From the NCBI RefSeq assembly GCF_017357425.1, contig NZ_CP014571.1:1550001-1614000 (forward strand): a stretch of 64,000 nucleotides of DNA, read 5' to 3'. Under the pieces are notes generated by a model that had not been told where the DNA came from, searched no databases, and was given only the letters and a program-made list of their open reading frames with translations. Shown here piece after piece: positions 46,987-55,850 of this stretch. A program made the position numbers and the translations under genes. This DNA is from Arthrobacter sp. D5-1 (lineage in GTDB: Bacteria; Actinomycetota; Actinomycetes; Actinomycetales; Micrococcaceae). Each line of letters begins with the position of its first letter. Positions within the stretch are counted from its first letter, which is position 1.

Positions 46987-47966
46987 TGGACACCACCACG
47001 GGAGTCGGCACTTGGTGCGGCAGCGCCCGGGACCCGGCTCCGGTCCGGTGGCGCCAGCCATTCCTGCCCTTGGCCCAGGTCCACCACGCTGTCCATCATG
47101 TCCCCGCCGCGAAGGGCCACGGCCTCCAGTTGGGTGGGAGCCGTGAGGAACCACGCTTCGTAGTGGTCATCCAGGACCCCGTGGGCTTGGGGCAGCCAGG
47201 CGGTGAACACCGGTTTGCTCTCTACCTGCAGGTCCCTTAAAGGCTCGACGCCGGGCGCGTCACCGAGGATGAGCCGCGCCTTGGCCTGGGCGCCGAGGGC
47301 GATGTCCCCGGTGGCTTCGAAGTAGATGTCCGATTTCCAGAGCATGTTCCGGAACACACAGTAGTTGGACGCGGCAAGTTTGAGGGGAAGCTGGGTTGCC
47401 CCTGGTCCGGCCGGCCGTTCAATTTCGAAGTAGCAACCCAACTGGCCGTCCTTGTCGTATTGGGCTGACACGGTGGTGTCCGTAACCACGAAGTCCAGAT
47501 TGGCCTGGTGCTTGGGCATGCCCCAGATTCCTTTGCCCCCTTTCACGGAAACTTCGGTACTGACGGGCAGGTCCACTACGAACTGGCCGAGCTTGAACGT
47601 CTTTTGGAAAAGCAGGGGAAGGATGGGCGGGGCAGGCCTGCTGCCGTGGGTGATGGCGATGGCCAGGGAGTACTCGATGTACTTGCCGATGTCCGTGGAT
47701 TTGTAGTTGACCACTGTCACCACCAGGAGCCCTTTGCCGCCGAGGGTGAACGGCCGCATTTCCGAACCGGGGAGCGCAGCGGCGGCTGCCCGCTTGTTGA
47801 TGGGAAAGGCCGCCATCAACACCGGTGAGTCGTCGGAATTGACCGGCATGACGTATTTGATCCCGTCCGCGAACGCATGCTGTCCGCGAAGCCGTTCTTG
47901 CCTCCGCGGAACCGGGGACGGGAGGAGCTTGAGCAAGGGTGCGGCCAGTTCGGTGAGGTTTTTCAT
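46983..47966 (-). CDS. Acetoacetate decarboxylase-family protein
   Basis: 327 aa with the ADC fold core: YVMPVNSDDSPVLMAAFPIN early, SLAIAITHG, and VSVKGGKGIWGMPKHQANLD containing lysines where ADC has its Schiff-base lysine. Family members decarboxylate beta-keto acids or act as aldolases/dehydratases. The C-terminal 40 residues are low-complexity. ATG 47966 overlaps the alpha/beta hydrolase stop. The context (GMC oxidase, esterases) suggests processing of a keto-lipid or keto-acid; this is inference. Confidence 0.8.
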   Translation of the reverse strand: MKNLTELAAPLLKLLPSPVPRRQERLRGQHAFADGIKYVMPVNSDDSPVLMAAFPINKRAAAAALPGSEMRPFTLGGKGLLVVTVVNYKSTDIGKYIEYSLAIAITHGSRPAPPILPLLFQKTFKLGQFVVDLPVSTEVSVKGGKGIWGMPKHQANLDFVVTDTTVSAQYDKDGQLGCYFEIERPAGPGATQLPLKLAASNYCVFRNMLWKSDIYFEATGDIALGAQAKARLILGDAPGVEPLRDLQVESKPVFTAWLPQAHGVLDDHYEAWFLTAPTQLEAVALRGGDMMDSVVDLGQGQEWLAPPDRSRVPGAAAPSADSRGGVQ

Positions 47967-49018
47967 GGCTTCGACTCCGGGTTTCGGTTCAGCTCGTCGA
48001 CGATGATGGGGAAGGTGTCCTGCCAGGCGTGGTCGCCGAAAAAGACGTCCAGGTGGCCGTACCCGGGGATGAGGTGGAGTGAATCCTTCCCGGGGCGGTG
48101 CTTTTGGAAGAATTCGTAGGTGCGTTGCTGGCTTTCGGGCAGGAAACACAGGTTGTCCAGACCTGCGATGAATGCGAACCTCGCATCGGTCTGGGGGGCT
48201 TCGGCCACCAGGTTGTCCGGCAATTCCGGATGGTCGCCGGCGGCCACCATGTGCCCGGCCTTGATGCTGCGGCCCATTTCCTCGAAGAACGTCACGGGCA
48301 CCTCGGCGAACTCGCCGGTGAGCCATTGGTGGGTGGCGTCGTCGAGGTTCTCATGGGACCAGAGGGCGGGGCGGCCGCTGCCGTAGGTGAAGCTGACCAT
48401 CTTGCAGACAGTGTTGTCGCACTCATGGTGGGTGGCTTTGACCAGGCCCCGGATGGCCCGGGTGAAGTAGCCCTGGGACTTGTACCCCCACGCCGGCGAC
48501 AGGTACGGCGTGAAGGCTTTGACTACGGGCGTGAGGTAGTTGATTTTCAGCCGCGAGAACGCCGGCACTACGGGGTGCAGGGACACCGCGTTGGACACGA
48601 TGGTGTCCACCTGCGGCAGCAGCCCCGCCACGGCCGACATCGTGAACGACGTAGAGCCCTGGCAATGGATGACGGCTTTCATGGTCTCCGCGCCGGTAGC
48701 GTTCAGGACGTGCTCGACGGCAGCAGGATGGTCGTACACGGCGGCATCGGCAAGCGTCCAGGACAGGGGATCAAGGTCGATCGATGCCCGCCAGTTCAGC
48801 ATCCAAACATCCCACCCGTCTTCGAGGAGGACATCGACGATGGTGGTGCGGACCGGCGGCCTGAACAGCTCGGCCCGCACTCCGGAACCGTGAACCAGGA
48901 TCACCGGCCCCTTGACCGCTTCAAGGGGTGAGGTGACGTGGACCAGGCTCAAGGGCGTGTTGTCCCGGGCACGGAGAGGAATGACCTCGGTCCTGTGCTC
49001 GGCACGGGTGATGATCAT
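47963..49018 (-). CDS. Alpha/beta-fold hydrolase (lipase/PHA-synthase-like)
   Basis: 351 aa. The strand-turn motif PVILVHGSGVRAELF forms the oxyanion region. The probable nucleophile lies in VIHCQGSTSF (Gln-Gly-Ser in place of a strict GxSxG), and a C-terminal His is in IPGYGHLDVFFG. Overall it resembles the hydrolases encoded next to GMC cholesterol-oxidase-like genes in actinobacteria. ATG 49018 overlaps the metallophosphoesterase stop by 4 nt. The substrate is unknown. Confidence 0.82.
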   Translation of the reverse strand: MIITRAEHRTEVIPLRARDNTPLSLVHVTSPLEAVKGPVILVHGSGVRAELFRPPVRTTIVDVLLEDGWDVWMLNWRASIDLDPLSWTLADAAVYDHPAAVEHVLNATGAETMKAVIHCQGSTSFTMSAVAGLLPQVDTIVSNAVSLHPVVPAFSRLKINYLTPVVKAFTPYLSPAWGYKSQGYFTRAIRGLVKATHHECDNTVCKMVSFTYGSGRPALWSHENLDDATHQWLTGEFAEVPVTFFEEMGRSIKAGHMVAAGDHPELPDNLVAEAPQTDARFAFIAGLDNLCFLPESQQRTYEFFQKHRPGKDSLHLIPGYGHLDVFFGDHAWQDTFPIIVDELNRNPESKP

Positions 49019-51048
49019 GGGGTGTTTCCCTTCCGTGCGATGGTGATGGGTTCTTCAAGCAGCCGCACGGCAGGCAGGCCGGTCACCGGAACCAGCCGCG
49101 CGCCGTCGTCGTTCGTTGCCAGTTGCCAGTCGCGGCAGACGGTGTCCACCATCAACGGGTAGACAGTGAGGTTGCCGTCGGGTGAGAGGTGGATGCGGAG
49201 GAAGCCTTTGTGGTCCTCGATCGCCTGGCCTGACATCTTCCACGAGGCCACCTCGCCACTGGGTGTCGCCAGGATGTACAGGGCGAAGGCCTCGCTGCCA
49301 AGCGCCCACCCGCCCAGATGTACCAGGCCCAGCACCAGGAGCAGGATCACGACGTCCGGCCAGATCTCCGTCCAAGAAACAAGGATCACGACGGCGGTAC
49401 TCACCGCGAGCGCGGACAGCTGGTACAGGGCGCCGCGGGCGAAAACGACGATGCCCGCCTGGGCCACGCCCAGCGAACGCGCGGACAACGAGGCAATCGC
49501 CAGGAGGAGCGGCCCTGCAAGGATCAGGACACTGACAAGTACCGGGGTGTCTCCGCGGCTCAGGCTGCGCAGGCTGTCCACGAATCCTTCCCCGCGAAAG
49601 GCGCTGAAGACCGTCCACAGCGTCAGGGCGGCCACCACGTGCATGATGCCCAGCGATAGTCCGAAGCCGGGGTTGCGGATGGGGAGCCAGAACTGCGAGA
49701 AGGGGTTGGCCAGTTGCGGGCCGAGCAGGCGGGAGTTCCCTTGGCCGGGGAAGGTGGTGGTCGTGCGGGTGAAGGCGCGGCCTGGGCCCGACTGTTGTGG
49801 GCCCGACCGTTGTGTGTCCCGCACACTGGACGATTCACCGGGAGTAGCCGGCGCGGCAGGCAGGGTGAGATGTTCCGGCAGTCCGTGGGTATCCGAGAGG
49901 TAAGCGCCGCCCAGCCCGCAGGTGATCATCTGGGTCCTGCCCGGATCCGTGGTCTGGTGCTGGTTGGGGGAGTGATGGTGGGAAGGGGAGTCCTCGTAGC
50001 GGGAGTAGTGGTGGAGGTCTCCGGTGAGCCAGAGCCTGACGCTGGCACCTGTGGCGTCGAAGAGGCCCGTTTCAGGGTTGAAGCGGCGGCGCAGATAGTC
50101 CTGCTCGAAGAAATTCACCTGCCGGAATTCACCCCACCCGGGTTGAGTGGCGTCAACCCAGAACGGAGCAGCGACGCAGAGGATGATCGCATCGCCGGGC
50201 TGCAGTTGCAGAGTGACGTTCCGGTAGAAATAGTCCAGTTGTGGCTCGTCGATGTACTGCCCCAGTTGGCTGTCCAAGCCCAGCAACCACCAGCCGGGGG
50301 TGCCGTTCCGGCCCGGTCCGGGAGGGATTCCGGTCAGCCGGAGGGCAAAGTAGCTCCGGGTTTGGATGGTCCGCCAGTTTCCGATGCTCCGCTGCCTGGT
50401 GAACACCCGGATGAACGAGGTGAGGCCGTCGTACCAGTCGTGGTTGCCAGGAAGCGCCAGCATGACCGGAGGAGCGTTGTGGGGCCCGTTGTGCGCGGCG
50501 CCGGCGCTTCCTGGGCCGCTCACCGGGCCACTCGACACAGGTGGGAACGCCGTCCGGTACGGGCCCGCCATCCGGTTCTCGTACGCCGCAGGCGAAGCCA
50601 CCGGGTAGACCTCGTCCCCGCCAAGGACCAGCACCCTTCCACGGGGAAGTTCATGCCCGTCCACCGTCAGGGTGTCCTGGGCCAGCAAGGATGCCACCGT
50701 GTAGGTGGCATCGAAGCCATCGCCGAGGTCGGCCGTGAAATCGAGCCACATCTCCGTCGTTGCCGGAGCCGCGGCGGGCTCATCCTCGAGATCGGCCGGT
50801 GAGGGAAGCCCGCGGCTGCTGACAACGGGCTGCGCCGGTTGGCCCGGGACGGGAAGTTTGTCCAAACGCAAGGGGTCCGCTGGAAAGCTTCCCTCAAGCT
50901 CGCGCTTATCGCCAAAATCGGCAAAGACTGTGGCCGCCGCGACCTTCAACGCGGTTCTGGCCAAGGACAGGGGCGAGAGCCAACGAACCGCCGTCTGGGG
51001 TGTGAAGCCCAGTGCGGCGTGGTGTTTCGCGAGCTCCCGGCTTTTCAT
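49015..51048 (-). CDS. Membrane-anchored metallophosphoesterase
   Basis: 677 aa. The calcineurin-like phosphoesterase domain reads in order: FTADLGDGFDATY, VLVLGGDEVYPVAS, LALPGNHDWYDG, and WLTGDLHHYSRYED, so most metal ligands are present (the first motif has D-LGD in place of DxH). About five C-terminal membrane segments (residues 450-620) end in a soluble tail. It may remove phosphate from a membrane lipid or a polyprenyl carrier; this is inference. Overlaps both neighbours by 4 nt. Confidence 0.85.
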   Translation of the reverse strand: MKSRELAKHHAALGFTPQTAVRWLSPLSLARTALKVAAATVFADFGDKRELEGSFPADPLRLDKLPVPGQPAQPVVSSRGLPSPADLEDEPAAAPATTEMWLDFTADLGDGFDATYTVASLLAQDTLTVDGHELPRGRVLVLGGDEVYPVASPAAYENRMAGPYRTAFPPVSSGPVSGPGSAGAAHNGPHNAPPVMLALPGNHDWYDGLTSFIRVFTRQRSIGNWRTIQTRSYFALRLTGIPPGPGRNGTPGWWLLGLDSQLGQYIDEPQLDYFYRNVTLQLQPGDAIILCVAAPFWVDATQPGWGEFRQVNFFEQDYLRRRFNPETGLFDATGASVRLWLTGDLHHYSRYEDSPSHHHSPNQHQTTDPGRTQMITCGLGGAYLSDTHGLPEHLTLPAAPATPGESSSVRDTQRSGPQQSGPGRAFTRTTTTFPGQGNSRLLGPQLANPFSQFWLPIRNPGFGLSLGIMHVVAALTLWTVFSAFRGEGFVDSLRSLSRGDTPVLVSVLILAGPLLLAIASLSARSLGVAQAGIVVFARGALYQLSALAVSTAVVILVSWTEIWPDVVILLLVLGLVHLGGWALGSEAFALYILATPSGEVASWKMSGQAIEDHKGFLRIHLSPDGNLTVYPLMVDTVCRDWQLATNDDGARLVPVTGLPAVRLLEEPITIARKGNTP

Positions 51049-53786
51049 TGTTTTGACGTGAACGGGAACGGTACGCGTCTGAGACCCTGGCCGTAGACCT
51101 GCCAGAGTTCGCCGGCGAACAGTTTGCCGAAGGTCATCAAGCCTGCGGCCGGGGCCGGTCCTTCGGCCCGGAACGTGGTCAGTTGCCTGGCGAAGTCGAG
51201 AGGCCGGATGAAGAGGATCCCGGCGCCAACTACGCCTGCCTGGGCAGCGCCGCTTGCAACGGGCCGACCGGCGTCCGGCGGTGCAACGTCCGGCGTCCCT
51301 GGATCGGGTGGCACAGCATCCGGCGGCACATGGCCGCGGAGGATGGTGGCGTACAGGGTGGTGGTGTCCGCCCAGAGGTCGAAACCTGCCTCGTTATGGA
51401 TCAGTTTGTGCCCGGTGAACGTGAACGGCGTGCCACCTGGGTCCCGAAGCCACAAGCGGTAGAGCATGCGCCTGGCTGGTGCGCCGTCGTCGGACGCATC
51501 CGGAATGAAGAGATTGAACCAGCCCCGCTCTACCGGCATCCGGCCACCAAAGTAGTCCGCCAGCACGTAGCCCTCGGCCTTGGCAGGGTGGTTCGGATCG
51601 GTCGCGAACGCCTCCATGTCCTCGGCGGTAATGGTCAGTTCGAACATGATCTTCCGGCTGCGGTCCCGGCCCAGGCTCCGCCCCTTTTCCGGATCGGTGG
51701 TGCCGGGACTGAACCAACCGTGCATCTGCTCGGTGAACCGCACGGAGGTGGTCTCTGGGGCGTCGGGAGCGCCAGGCCCGCCGAGTCCGCGGCTGCGCGC
51801 CTGAGGTACCTCAGGCGCTGCGCTCGCGGGCAGTTCCGCTGGTGCCGCCTTGCCTTTGGTAGCGTCCGGCGCCAACGCGCGCGGAGCGGATGCACCGACG
51901 TCGACGACGGCGCCTGCTGCCTCCCGTTCAACGGCCACCTTTTCGCGGGCCCCGCCGGAGCCTTCAGTGTCTTCCGGACGGATGCCCCGGTGTTGCGCCT
52001 TGTCTGCGTTCTCGATGATGTGGGCGCAGGTACGCTCTGCGAATGCGGCGATGGTCAGGGACGGGTTGGCGCCCACCGGACCGGGCATTGCGGCCCCGTC
52101 AACGACGAATAGTCCCGGGTATCCGAACACCTCCCCATACGAATCGCAGACGGCTTCCCCCGGATGCCGGCCGGACGGGGCGCCTCCAATGGGGTGAACC
52201 GTAATGACACGCTTGGCCCACCACAGGGGGTTGTCAATGAAGTCCCCGTCCAAGTCCTTGGAAATCGCCTCCATGGTCTCGCGGACGCGGCCGAAATACT
52301 CCTTGGACGTTGCCATGGTCCAGGCGATGGCCAGCCTCCCGTCGCGAAGGGTCATGACGCCGTCGGGAATGTCCCTTCCCATTCCCAGCAGAGGCACCGA
52401 ACTGGACGACAATCGGCCGTCGCCCAGTGCTGCGGCGAGGTCGGCGGAGACGTTGGAGCGGCCGGCGTCGAACAACCTGTCCTTGAGCAGTTGCCCCGCC
52501 AGTTTCACCGTCCGTTTCATGGTGGTGCGCAGTTGTGCTGTTTCCATGAGCCAGTTCATGAAGGCCGGATACCCGGCATCCTCCACGTAGTAGCCGCGAC
52601 CATCGCCGTCGTCGTCGTTCGAATCCGGGACCCTGATGGCTGTGGTGATCACCGGCCCGCGGCTTCCGGTCAATGTCCGGACACCCGGGCGTGAGCCATT
52701 GGCCGGGGGAGTCTTGGCGCCCATGATGAACGTCAAAAGGTCGCCGTTGCCGCTGAAGCGGGTGCCCAGGGCGTCGCTGAGCGCCGGAAGGGAGCCACGG
52801 TTGCGGAGCAGGAGGAAGTTGGTGCCGAACGTGCCGGCCCCCAGGATGAGCCGGCGGCAATGGATGATGCGTTCTGTGAGGAGTTCGCCGTGTCGATCCG
52901 GATGGTGCACCACATAGCGGACTTCATAGCCCCCGCCCTGCGTTCCAGCGTCCAACGGCCGAATACCGCGGACATCGTGGAACGTCCTGACATCGGCACC
53001 CCTGAAGGACGCCGCTGAAATGTAGTTGTGGTCCAGCGTATTCTTGGCGCCGGCGTTGCACCCGATGTCGCATTCACCGCTCAGCGTGCAGGTGGTCCGC
53101 ACCGTGGTGGGACCATGGATGCTCCCGTAGCCGGGAAGGGGCAAGGCGTGATTTGTCCGGGGCTCCGTGCCAGGCGCCGTTGAGAACGTGACGGCAATGG
53201 GAGGCCGGGTGATGGACAGCCCCAGGTTCGCGGCGGACTTCTCCATGGCAAGGGTCTTCGCGGTGTCCTTGTAGGGATACGGCACAGGCTGCAGCATGGC
53301 TTCGGCGGCATCGTAATAGGGATCAAGGTCAGCCCGGGTGAAGGGCCAGTTCTCGTAACCACCGCCGGGGATCGGGGACTCGTTGACGAACCACTTTTCG
53401 TCCTTTCGCAGGAGGACGTTGGCATAGATGAGTGAGCCGCCGCCCAACCCGCTGGACACCAGTCCCTCCGTGCCGCGGAACGTCCAGGCATCAAAGAGTC
53501 CATACAAGCCGCGGTCCGGATCCCAGAAGTTCCGGCCCATCTCCGACGGCGAGCGCGCGAAGCTGCCCGGCGGGTATGGTTTGCCGCGTTCCATGAGCAC
53601 AACGGACTGTCCGGCTTCGGCCAGTCGAAGCGCCGCAACGGAACCTCCAAAGCCGGAGCCCACCACCACTGCGTCGACTTTTTCGATGCCGATGCCGATG
53701 CCGATGCCGCTGCCGCGGTGGCGTGGCGGATCAGACGCGGGCTCAAACCCCGCATCCCCACTGTTCCCGGTCCCCAGACGACCCAT
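51045..53786 (-). CDS. GMC-family oxidoreductase, cholesterol-oxidase-like, with extra C-terminal domain
   Basis: 913-aa flavoenzyme. The FAD motif VVVGSGFGGSVAALRLAEAG begins near residue 39; SSGLGGGSLIYANV, HPIGGAPSGRHPGEAV and DGAAMPGPVGANPSLT mark a ChoD-type GMC oxidase. From about residue 600 a proline/alanine linker leads to a roughly 250-residue beta-rich domain (WFSPGTTDPEKGRSLGRDRS, LADYFGGRMPVERGWFNLF) not found in classic cholesterol oxidases. The ATG has AGAGGA upstream. The N-terminus contains a GI repeat encoded by four GATGCC hexamers. First gene of the coupled operon. Sterol specificity is unproven. Confidence 0.88.
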   Translation of the reverse strand: MGRLGTGNSGDAGFEPASDPPRHRGSGIGIGIGIEKVDAVVVGSGFGGSVAALRLAEAGQSVVLMERGKPYPPGSFARSPSEMGRNFWDPDRGLYGLFDAWTFRGTEGLVSSGLGGGSLIYANVLLRKDEKWFVNESPIPGGGYENWPFTRADLDPYYDAAEAMLQPVPYPYKDTAKTLAMEKSAANLGLSITRPPIAVTFSTAPGTEPRTNHALPLPGYGSIHGPTTVRTTCTLSGECDIGCNAGAKNTLDHNYISAASFRGADVRTFHDVRGIRPLDAGTQGGGYEVRYVVHHPDRHGELLTERIIHCRRLILGAGTFGTNFLLLRNRGSLPALSDALGTRFSGNGDLLTFIMGAKTPPANGSRPGVRTLTGSRGPVITTAIRVPDSNDDDGDGRGYYVEDAGYPAFMNWLMETAQLRTTMKRTVKLAGQLLKDRLFDAGRSNVSADLAAALGDGRLSSSSVPLLGMGRDIPDGVMTLRDGRLAIAWTMATSKEYFGRVRETMEAISKDLDGDFIDNPLWWAKRVITVHPIGGAPSGRHPGEAVCDSYGEVFGYPGLFVVDGAAMPGPVGANPSLTIAAFAERTCAHIIENADKAQHRGIRPEDTEGSGGAREKVAVEREAAGAVVDVGASAPRALAPDATKGKAAPAELPASAAPEVPQARSRGLGGPGAPDAPETTSVRFTEQMHGWFSPGTTDPEKGRSLGRDRSRKIMFELTITAEDMEAFATDPNHPAKAEGYVLADYFGGRMPVERGWFNLFIPDASDDGAPARRMLYRLWLRDPGGTPFTFTGHKLIHNEAGFDLWADTTTLYATILRGHVPPDAVPPDPGTPDVAPPDAGRPVASGAAQAGVVGAGILFIRPLDFARQLTTFRAEGPAPAAGLMTFGKLFAGELWQVYGQGLRRVPFPFTSKQ
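53685..53708. repeat. Hexanucleotide tandem repeat (GATGCC)4
   Basis: Four exact GATGCC copies (GGCATC on the coding strand) encode Gly-Ile repeats just before the FAD-binding motif of the GMC oxidoreductase. Copy-number change would keep the frame. Confidence 0.9.
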
Positions 53787-53934
53787 GGCCGTTCCTCTCA
53801 GAGGAGAGCTGACTACATAGCTGCAGCTGACGCCGCCGGGTGTGGCCGGGCGTTGCCTCCGCGGACTATGGGGCTTATGTTCCCACCGGGCAGGGGATCT
53901 GTAAATGAGGTGGCGTACTTGGGTTCAGGGTGCA

Positions 53935-54366
53935 CTAGACGATCCGGGTGTAGATCATGTCGAAGTCGTGCTCCAGCGGCCCGCCCGGGTAGGTGCCGCG
54001 CTCCAGGCGGGCGGTGATGGTGTTGCCGTCCTCGGTGAGGCGGCCAACGAAGCGCTGGGGCCAGTCCGGGCCATCCCGGAAGAGAATCCAGACGTAATCC
54101 TTGAGCGTCATGTCATAGATCCGGGCGACCCCTCGGGAATCGAAATAGTGCTGCTGGAAGGCTCCGTCCGAGCCGGTGGCACCAATGACGCTGACCGCAT
54201 TGGGGTACTCCGGCCGCTGGACCGTGGATCGTTGGATGAGGAAACCGCCACCCTCCAGCCATTCGAAAGTCGTCCGGCCGGAGACCTCCTGGCCAGGTAC
54301 TGACGTTTCCCACTCGCCGACGAGGATCGTCAGTTGCTCCAACGTGGGTTTTGGATCCCGTGCCAT
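53935..54366 (-). CDS. DUF1579-like protein
   Basis: 143-aa soluble protein. It starts MARDPKPTLEQLTILVGEWE and contains RTTFEWLEGGGFLIQRSTV and SDGAFQQHYFDSRGVAR, the lipocalin-like pattern of DUF1579 proteins, which have no established function. ATG 54366 with GAGG upstream is chosen; the frame continues upstream without a ribosome site. It is followed by the GMC operon in the same direction (148-bp gap) and is divergent from the DHFR-like gene. Confidence 0.75.
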   Translation of the reverse strand: MARDPKPTLEQLTILVGEWETSVPGQEVSGRTTFEWLEGGGFLIQRSTVQRPEYPNAVSVIGATGSDGAFQQHYFDSRGVARIYDMTLKDYVWILFRDGPDWPQRFVGRLTEDGNTITARLERGTYPGGPLEHDFDMIYTRIV

Positions 54367-54421
54367 GGCTGCCTCTTTTCGCGTCGTCGCGCTGGTGGAC
54401 AGGTTCAGCGTAGGGCTCGTC

Positions 54422-54473
54422 CGTTCTGCCGTACAGATGCGCCGCCGGATGCTCCGCATGGAACGGCAGAACG
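54422..54473. promoter_or_regulatory. Inverted repeat in the divergent DUF1579/DHFR-like promoter region
   Basis: CGTTCTGCCGT (54422-54432) and ACGGCAGAACG (54463-54473) are perfect inverse copies 30 bp apart, between two divergent genes. It may be a pair of operators or a cruciform; I know no regulator for it. Confidence 0.4.
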
Positions 54474-54544
54474 CCATGCAGGTGGTGCTGTGATGGCCGG
54501 GCTGGCCCCTGGCCGCACCGGGCGTGCGGTGGCAGGATGGGCGC

Positions 54545-55141
54545 ATGAGCCGTGTCACTTGTGATCTGACTGTTTCCCTTGACGGATTTGTTGCCGGGCC
54601 CAACCAGTCCCCGGACAAGCCGCTGGGGGAGGGCGGCGAGAGCCTGCACCGTTGGCAGTTCGAGGAGCGGGAGGCCAGCGCAGCAGAGATCGCGGGCATC
54701 CTCGAAGCTGGTGCTTACATCATGGGCCGGAACATGTTCGCCGGTCCCGGATCGGGCCGGTGGGATCAGGAATGGCGCGGCTGGTGGGGTGAGGAACCCC
54801 CGTATCATGCACCTGTTTTCGTCCTGACCCATCACCAGCGCGAGCCGCTGGCGATGGAAGGTGGCACCACTTTTCACTTCGTCACTGACGGCATCGAATC
54901 GGCCTTGGCCCAGGCCCGGGAAGCCGCCGGGGATAGGGATGTGGCGATTGCGGGGGGAGCGCAAACCGCTCGTCAGTATCTCTCCGCAGGCCTCATGGAC
55001 GAACTGCGGCTTCACATCTCGCCGGTGATCCTGGGTGGTGGCGAACGGCTGCTCGACGGCGTGGGGGACGTGACGCTTGAACCGATCGAAGCGCGCGGGA
55101 CCGGACTCGTCACCCACGTGCGGTATCGGGTGCAGCGCTGA
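54545..55141 (+). CDS. Dihydrofolate reductase-family (RibD C-terminal domain) protein
   Basis: 198-aa NADPH-binding protein. The start MSRVTCDLTVSLDGFVAGPN, the middle YIMGRNMFAGPGSG and VAIAGGAQTARQYL, and the end LRLHISPVILGGGERLLDG are typical of stand-alone RibD_C/DHFR-like reductases. Such proteins are common in actinobacteria and are rarely true folate or riboflavin enzymes. ATG 54545 is preceded by AGGATGGG. Monocistronic. Confidence 0.88.
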   Translation: MSRVTCDLTVSLDGFVAGPNQSPDKPLGEGGESLHRWQFEEREASAAEIAGILEAGAYIMGRNMFAGPGSGRWDQEWRGWWGEEPPYHAPVFVLTHHQREPLAMEGGTTFHFVTDGIESALAQAREAAGDRDVAIAGGAQTARQYLSAGLMDELRLHISPVILGGGERLLDGVGDVTLEPIEARGTGLVTHVRYRVQR

Positions 55142-55165
55142 TCCGGACCTGGCGCCATCGCGGTA

Positions 55166-55597
55166 TCAGTGCTGGCGGGTGACCCTGCGTGTCTCACGGA
55201 ACTCCGCGGGTACCGTGATAGCGCCCTTTGGGACGGCGACGGTAATGCCCTTCTTCGTCACGCTGGTGACGTTCTGACCCCACTGCTTCGCGTACTCGAC
55301 GATGGGTCGCGCTGCAGCCCTGTTGCGGACGATGGCGACGAGCACGATCGTGAGGAACCCGAGGGTCAGCAGCCCCGGCACCATGATGGCGACCACCGGG
55401 CTGATGAGGCCGTTCAGGAACAGAGCCGGACCGAGGAACCACAGCGCAACCGAGGAGAACATGAACGCGAGAACCAATTTCTCGGAGCGTGCGTGGACGG
55501 CCTGCGCGCGTGCCAGCTCATCCGGGTAGCGTTCCTTGACTATGCGTGTGACATCGGCGCTGAGCGCATCAGCGACGTCCTTGCTCCGGGCGGTCAT
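55166..55597 (-). CDS. Two-helix membrane protein, possibly SOS-linked
   Basis: 143 aa. A charged helical N-terminus (about 40 residues) precedes two hydrophobic segments (LVLAFMFSSVALWFLGPALF and VAIMVPGLLTLGFLTIVLVA); a basic C-terminal tail follows. I recognise no family. The ATG overlaps the stop of a 69-aa frame by 4 nt, so it is probably the second gene of a unit that starts beside the LexA box at 55822-55837. That arrangement recalls SOS-induced membrane division inhibitors; this is inference only. Confidence 0.75.
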   Translation of the reverse strand: MTARSKDVADALSADVTRIVKERYPDELARAQAVHARSEKLVLAFMFSSVALWFLGPALFLNGLISPVVAIMVPGLLTLGFLTIVLVAIVRNRAAARPIVEYAKQWGQNVTSVTKKGITVAVPKGAITVPAEFRETRRVTRQH

Positions 55598-55803
55598 GGC
55601 TCTCCAATGCGCGATATCCGGCCACCACGGTATTGAACCCTGTAGCCGAAGACGGTGGTTTGTTCAGTTCCTGCCAAGTAGCAGTTCGCTTGACCTTCCC
55701 TAAAATACCTGTCTTTCGCCAAGACGCATGAACGGCGGCCCTCCATACCGCCGGCTTCCTGGCGCCGCAGCAAACTTCGCGGAGTGACAACAATGTCCGT
55801 CAT
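55594..55803 (-). CDS. Small basic protein next to SOS box, unknown
   Basis: Frame of 69 aa from ATG 55803, beginning MTDIVVTPRSLLRRQEAGG and ending GGRISRIGEP, rich in Arg and Gly with two Cys. Evidence that it is real: the stop overlaps the next ATG (ATGA), and a GATACT -10 (minus strand, about 55819-55824) lies beside the LexA box. The ribosome site is poor and the codon use is less GC-biased than neighbours. It may have been acquired, or it may be only leader sequence. Confidence 0.4.
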   Translation of the reverse strand: MTDIVVTPRSLLRRQEAGGMEGRRSCVLAKDRYFREGQANCYLAGTEQTTVFGYRVQYRGGRISRIGEP

Positions 55804-55821
55804 CCGCTGTACACTCGAGTA

Positions 55822-55837
55822 TCGAACATATATTCGA
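55822..55837. promoter_or_regulatory. SOS (LexA) box, umuD divergent promoter
   Basis: TCGAACATATATTCGA matches the actinobacterial/Gram-positive SOS consensus (CGAAC-N4-GTTCG type). It lies 13 bp before the umuD GTG and 18 bp before the divergent small gene, so one LexA dimer could control both directions. Its exact reverse complement is found before umuC (63341-63356). Confidence 0.9.
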
Positions 55838-55850
55838 ATAAAGGTGTGTT

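Noticed and set aside
46508..47011. Longer minus-strand frame upstream of the 158-aa membrane protein
   Set aside because: The upstream part is out of frame with the real 160-aa membrane protein; the ATGA overlap at 46504-46507 fixes the true start.
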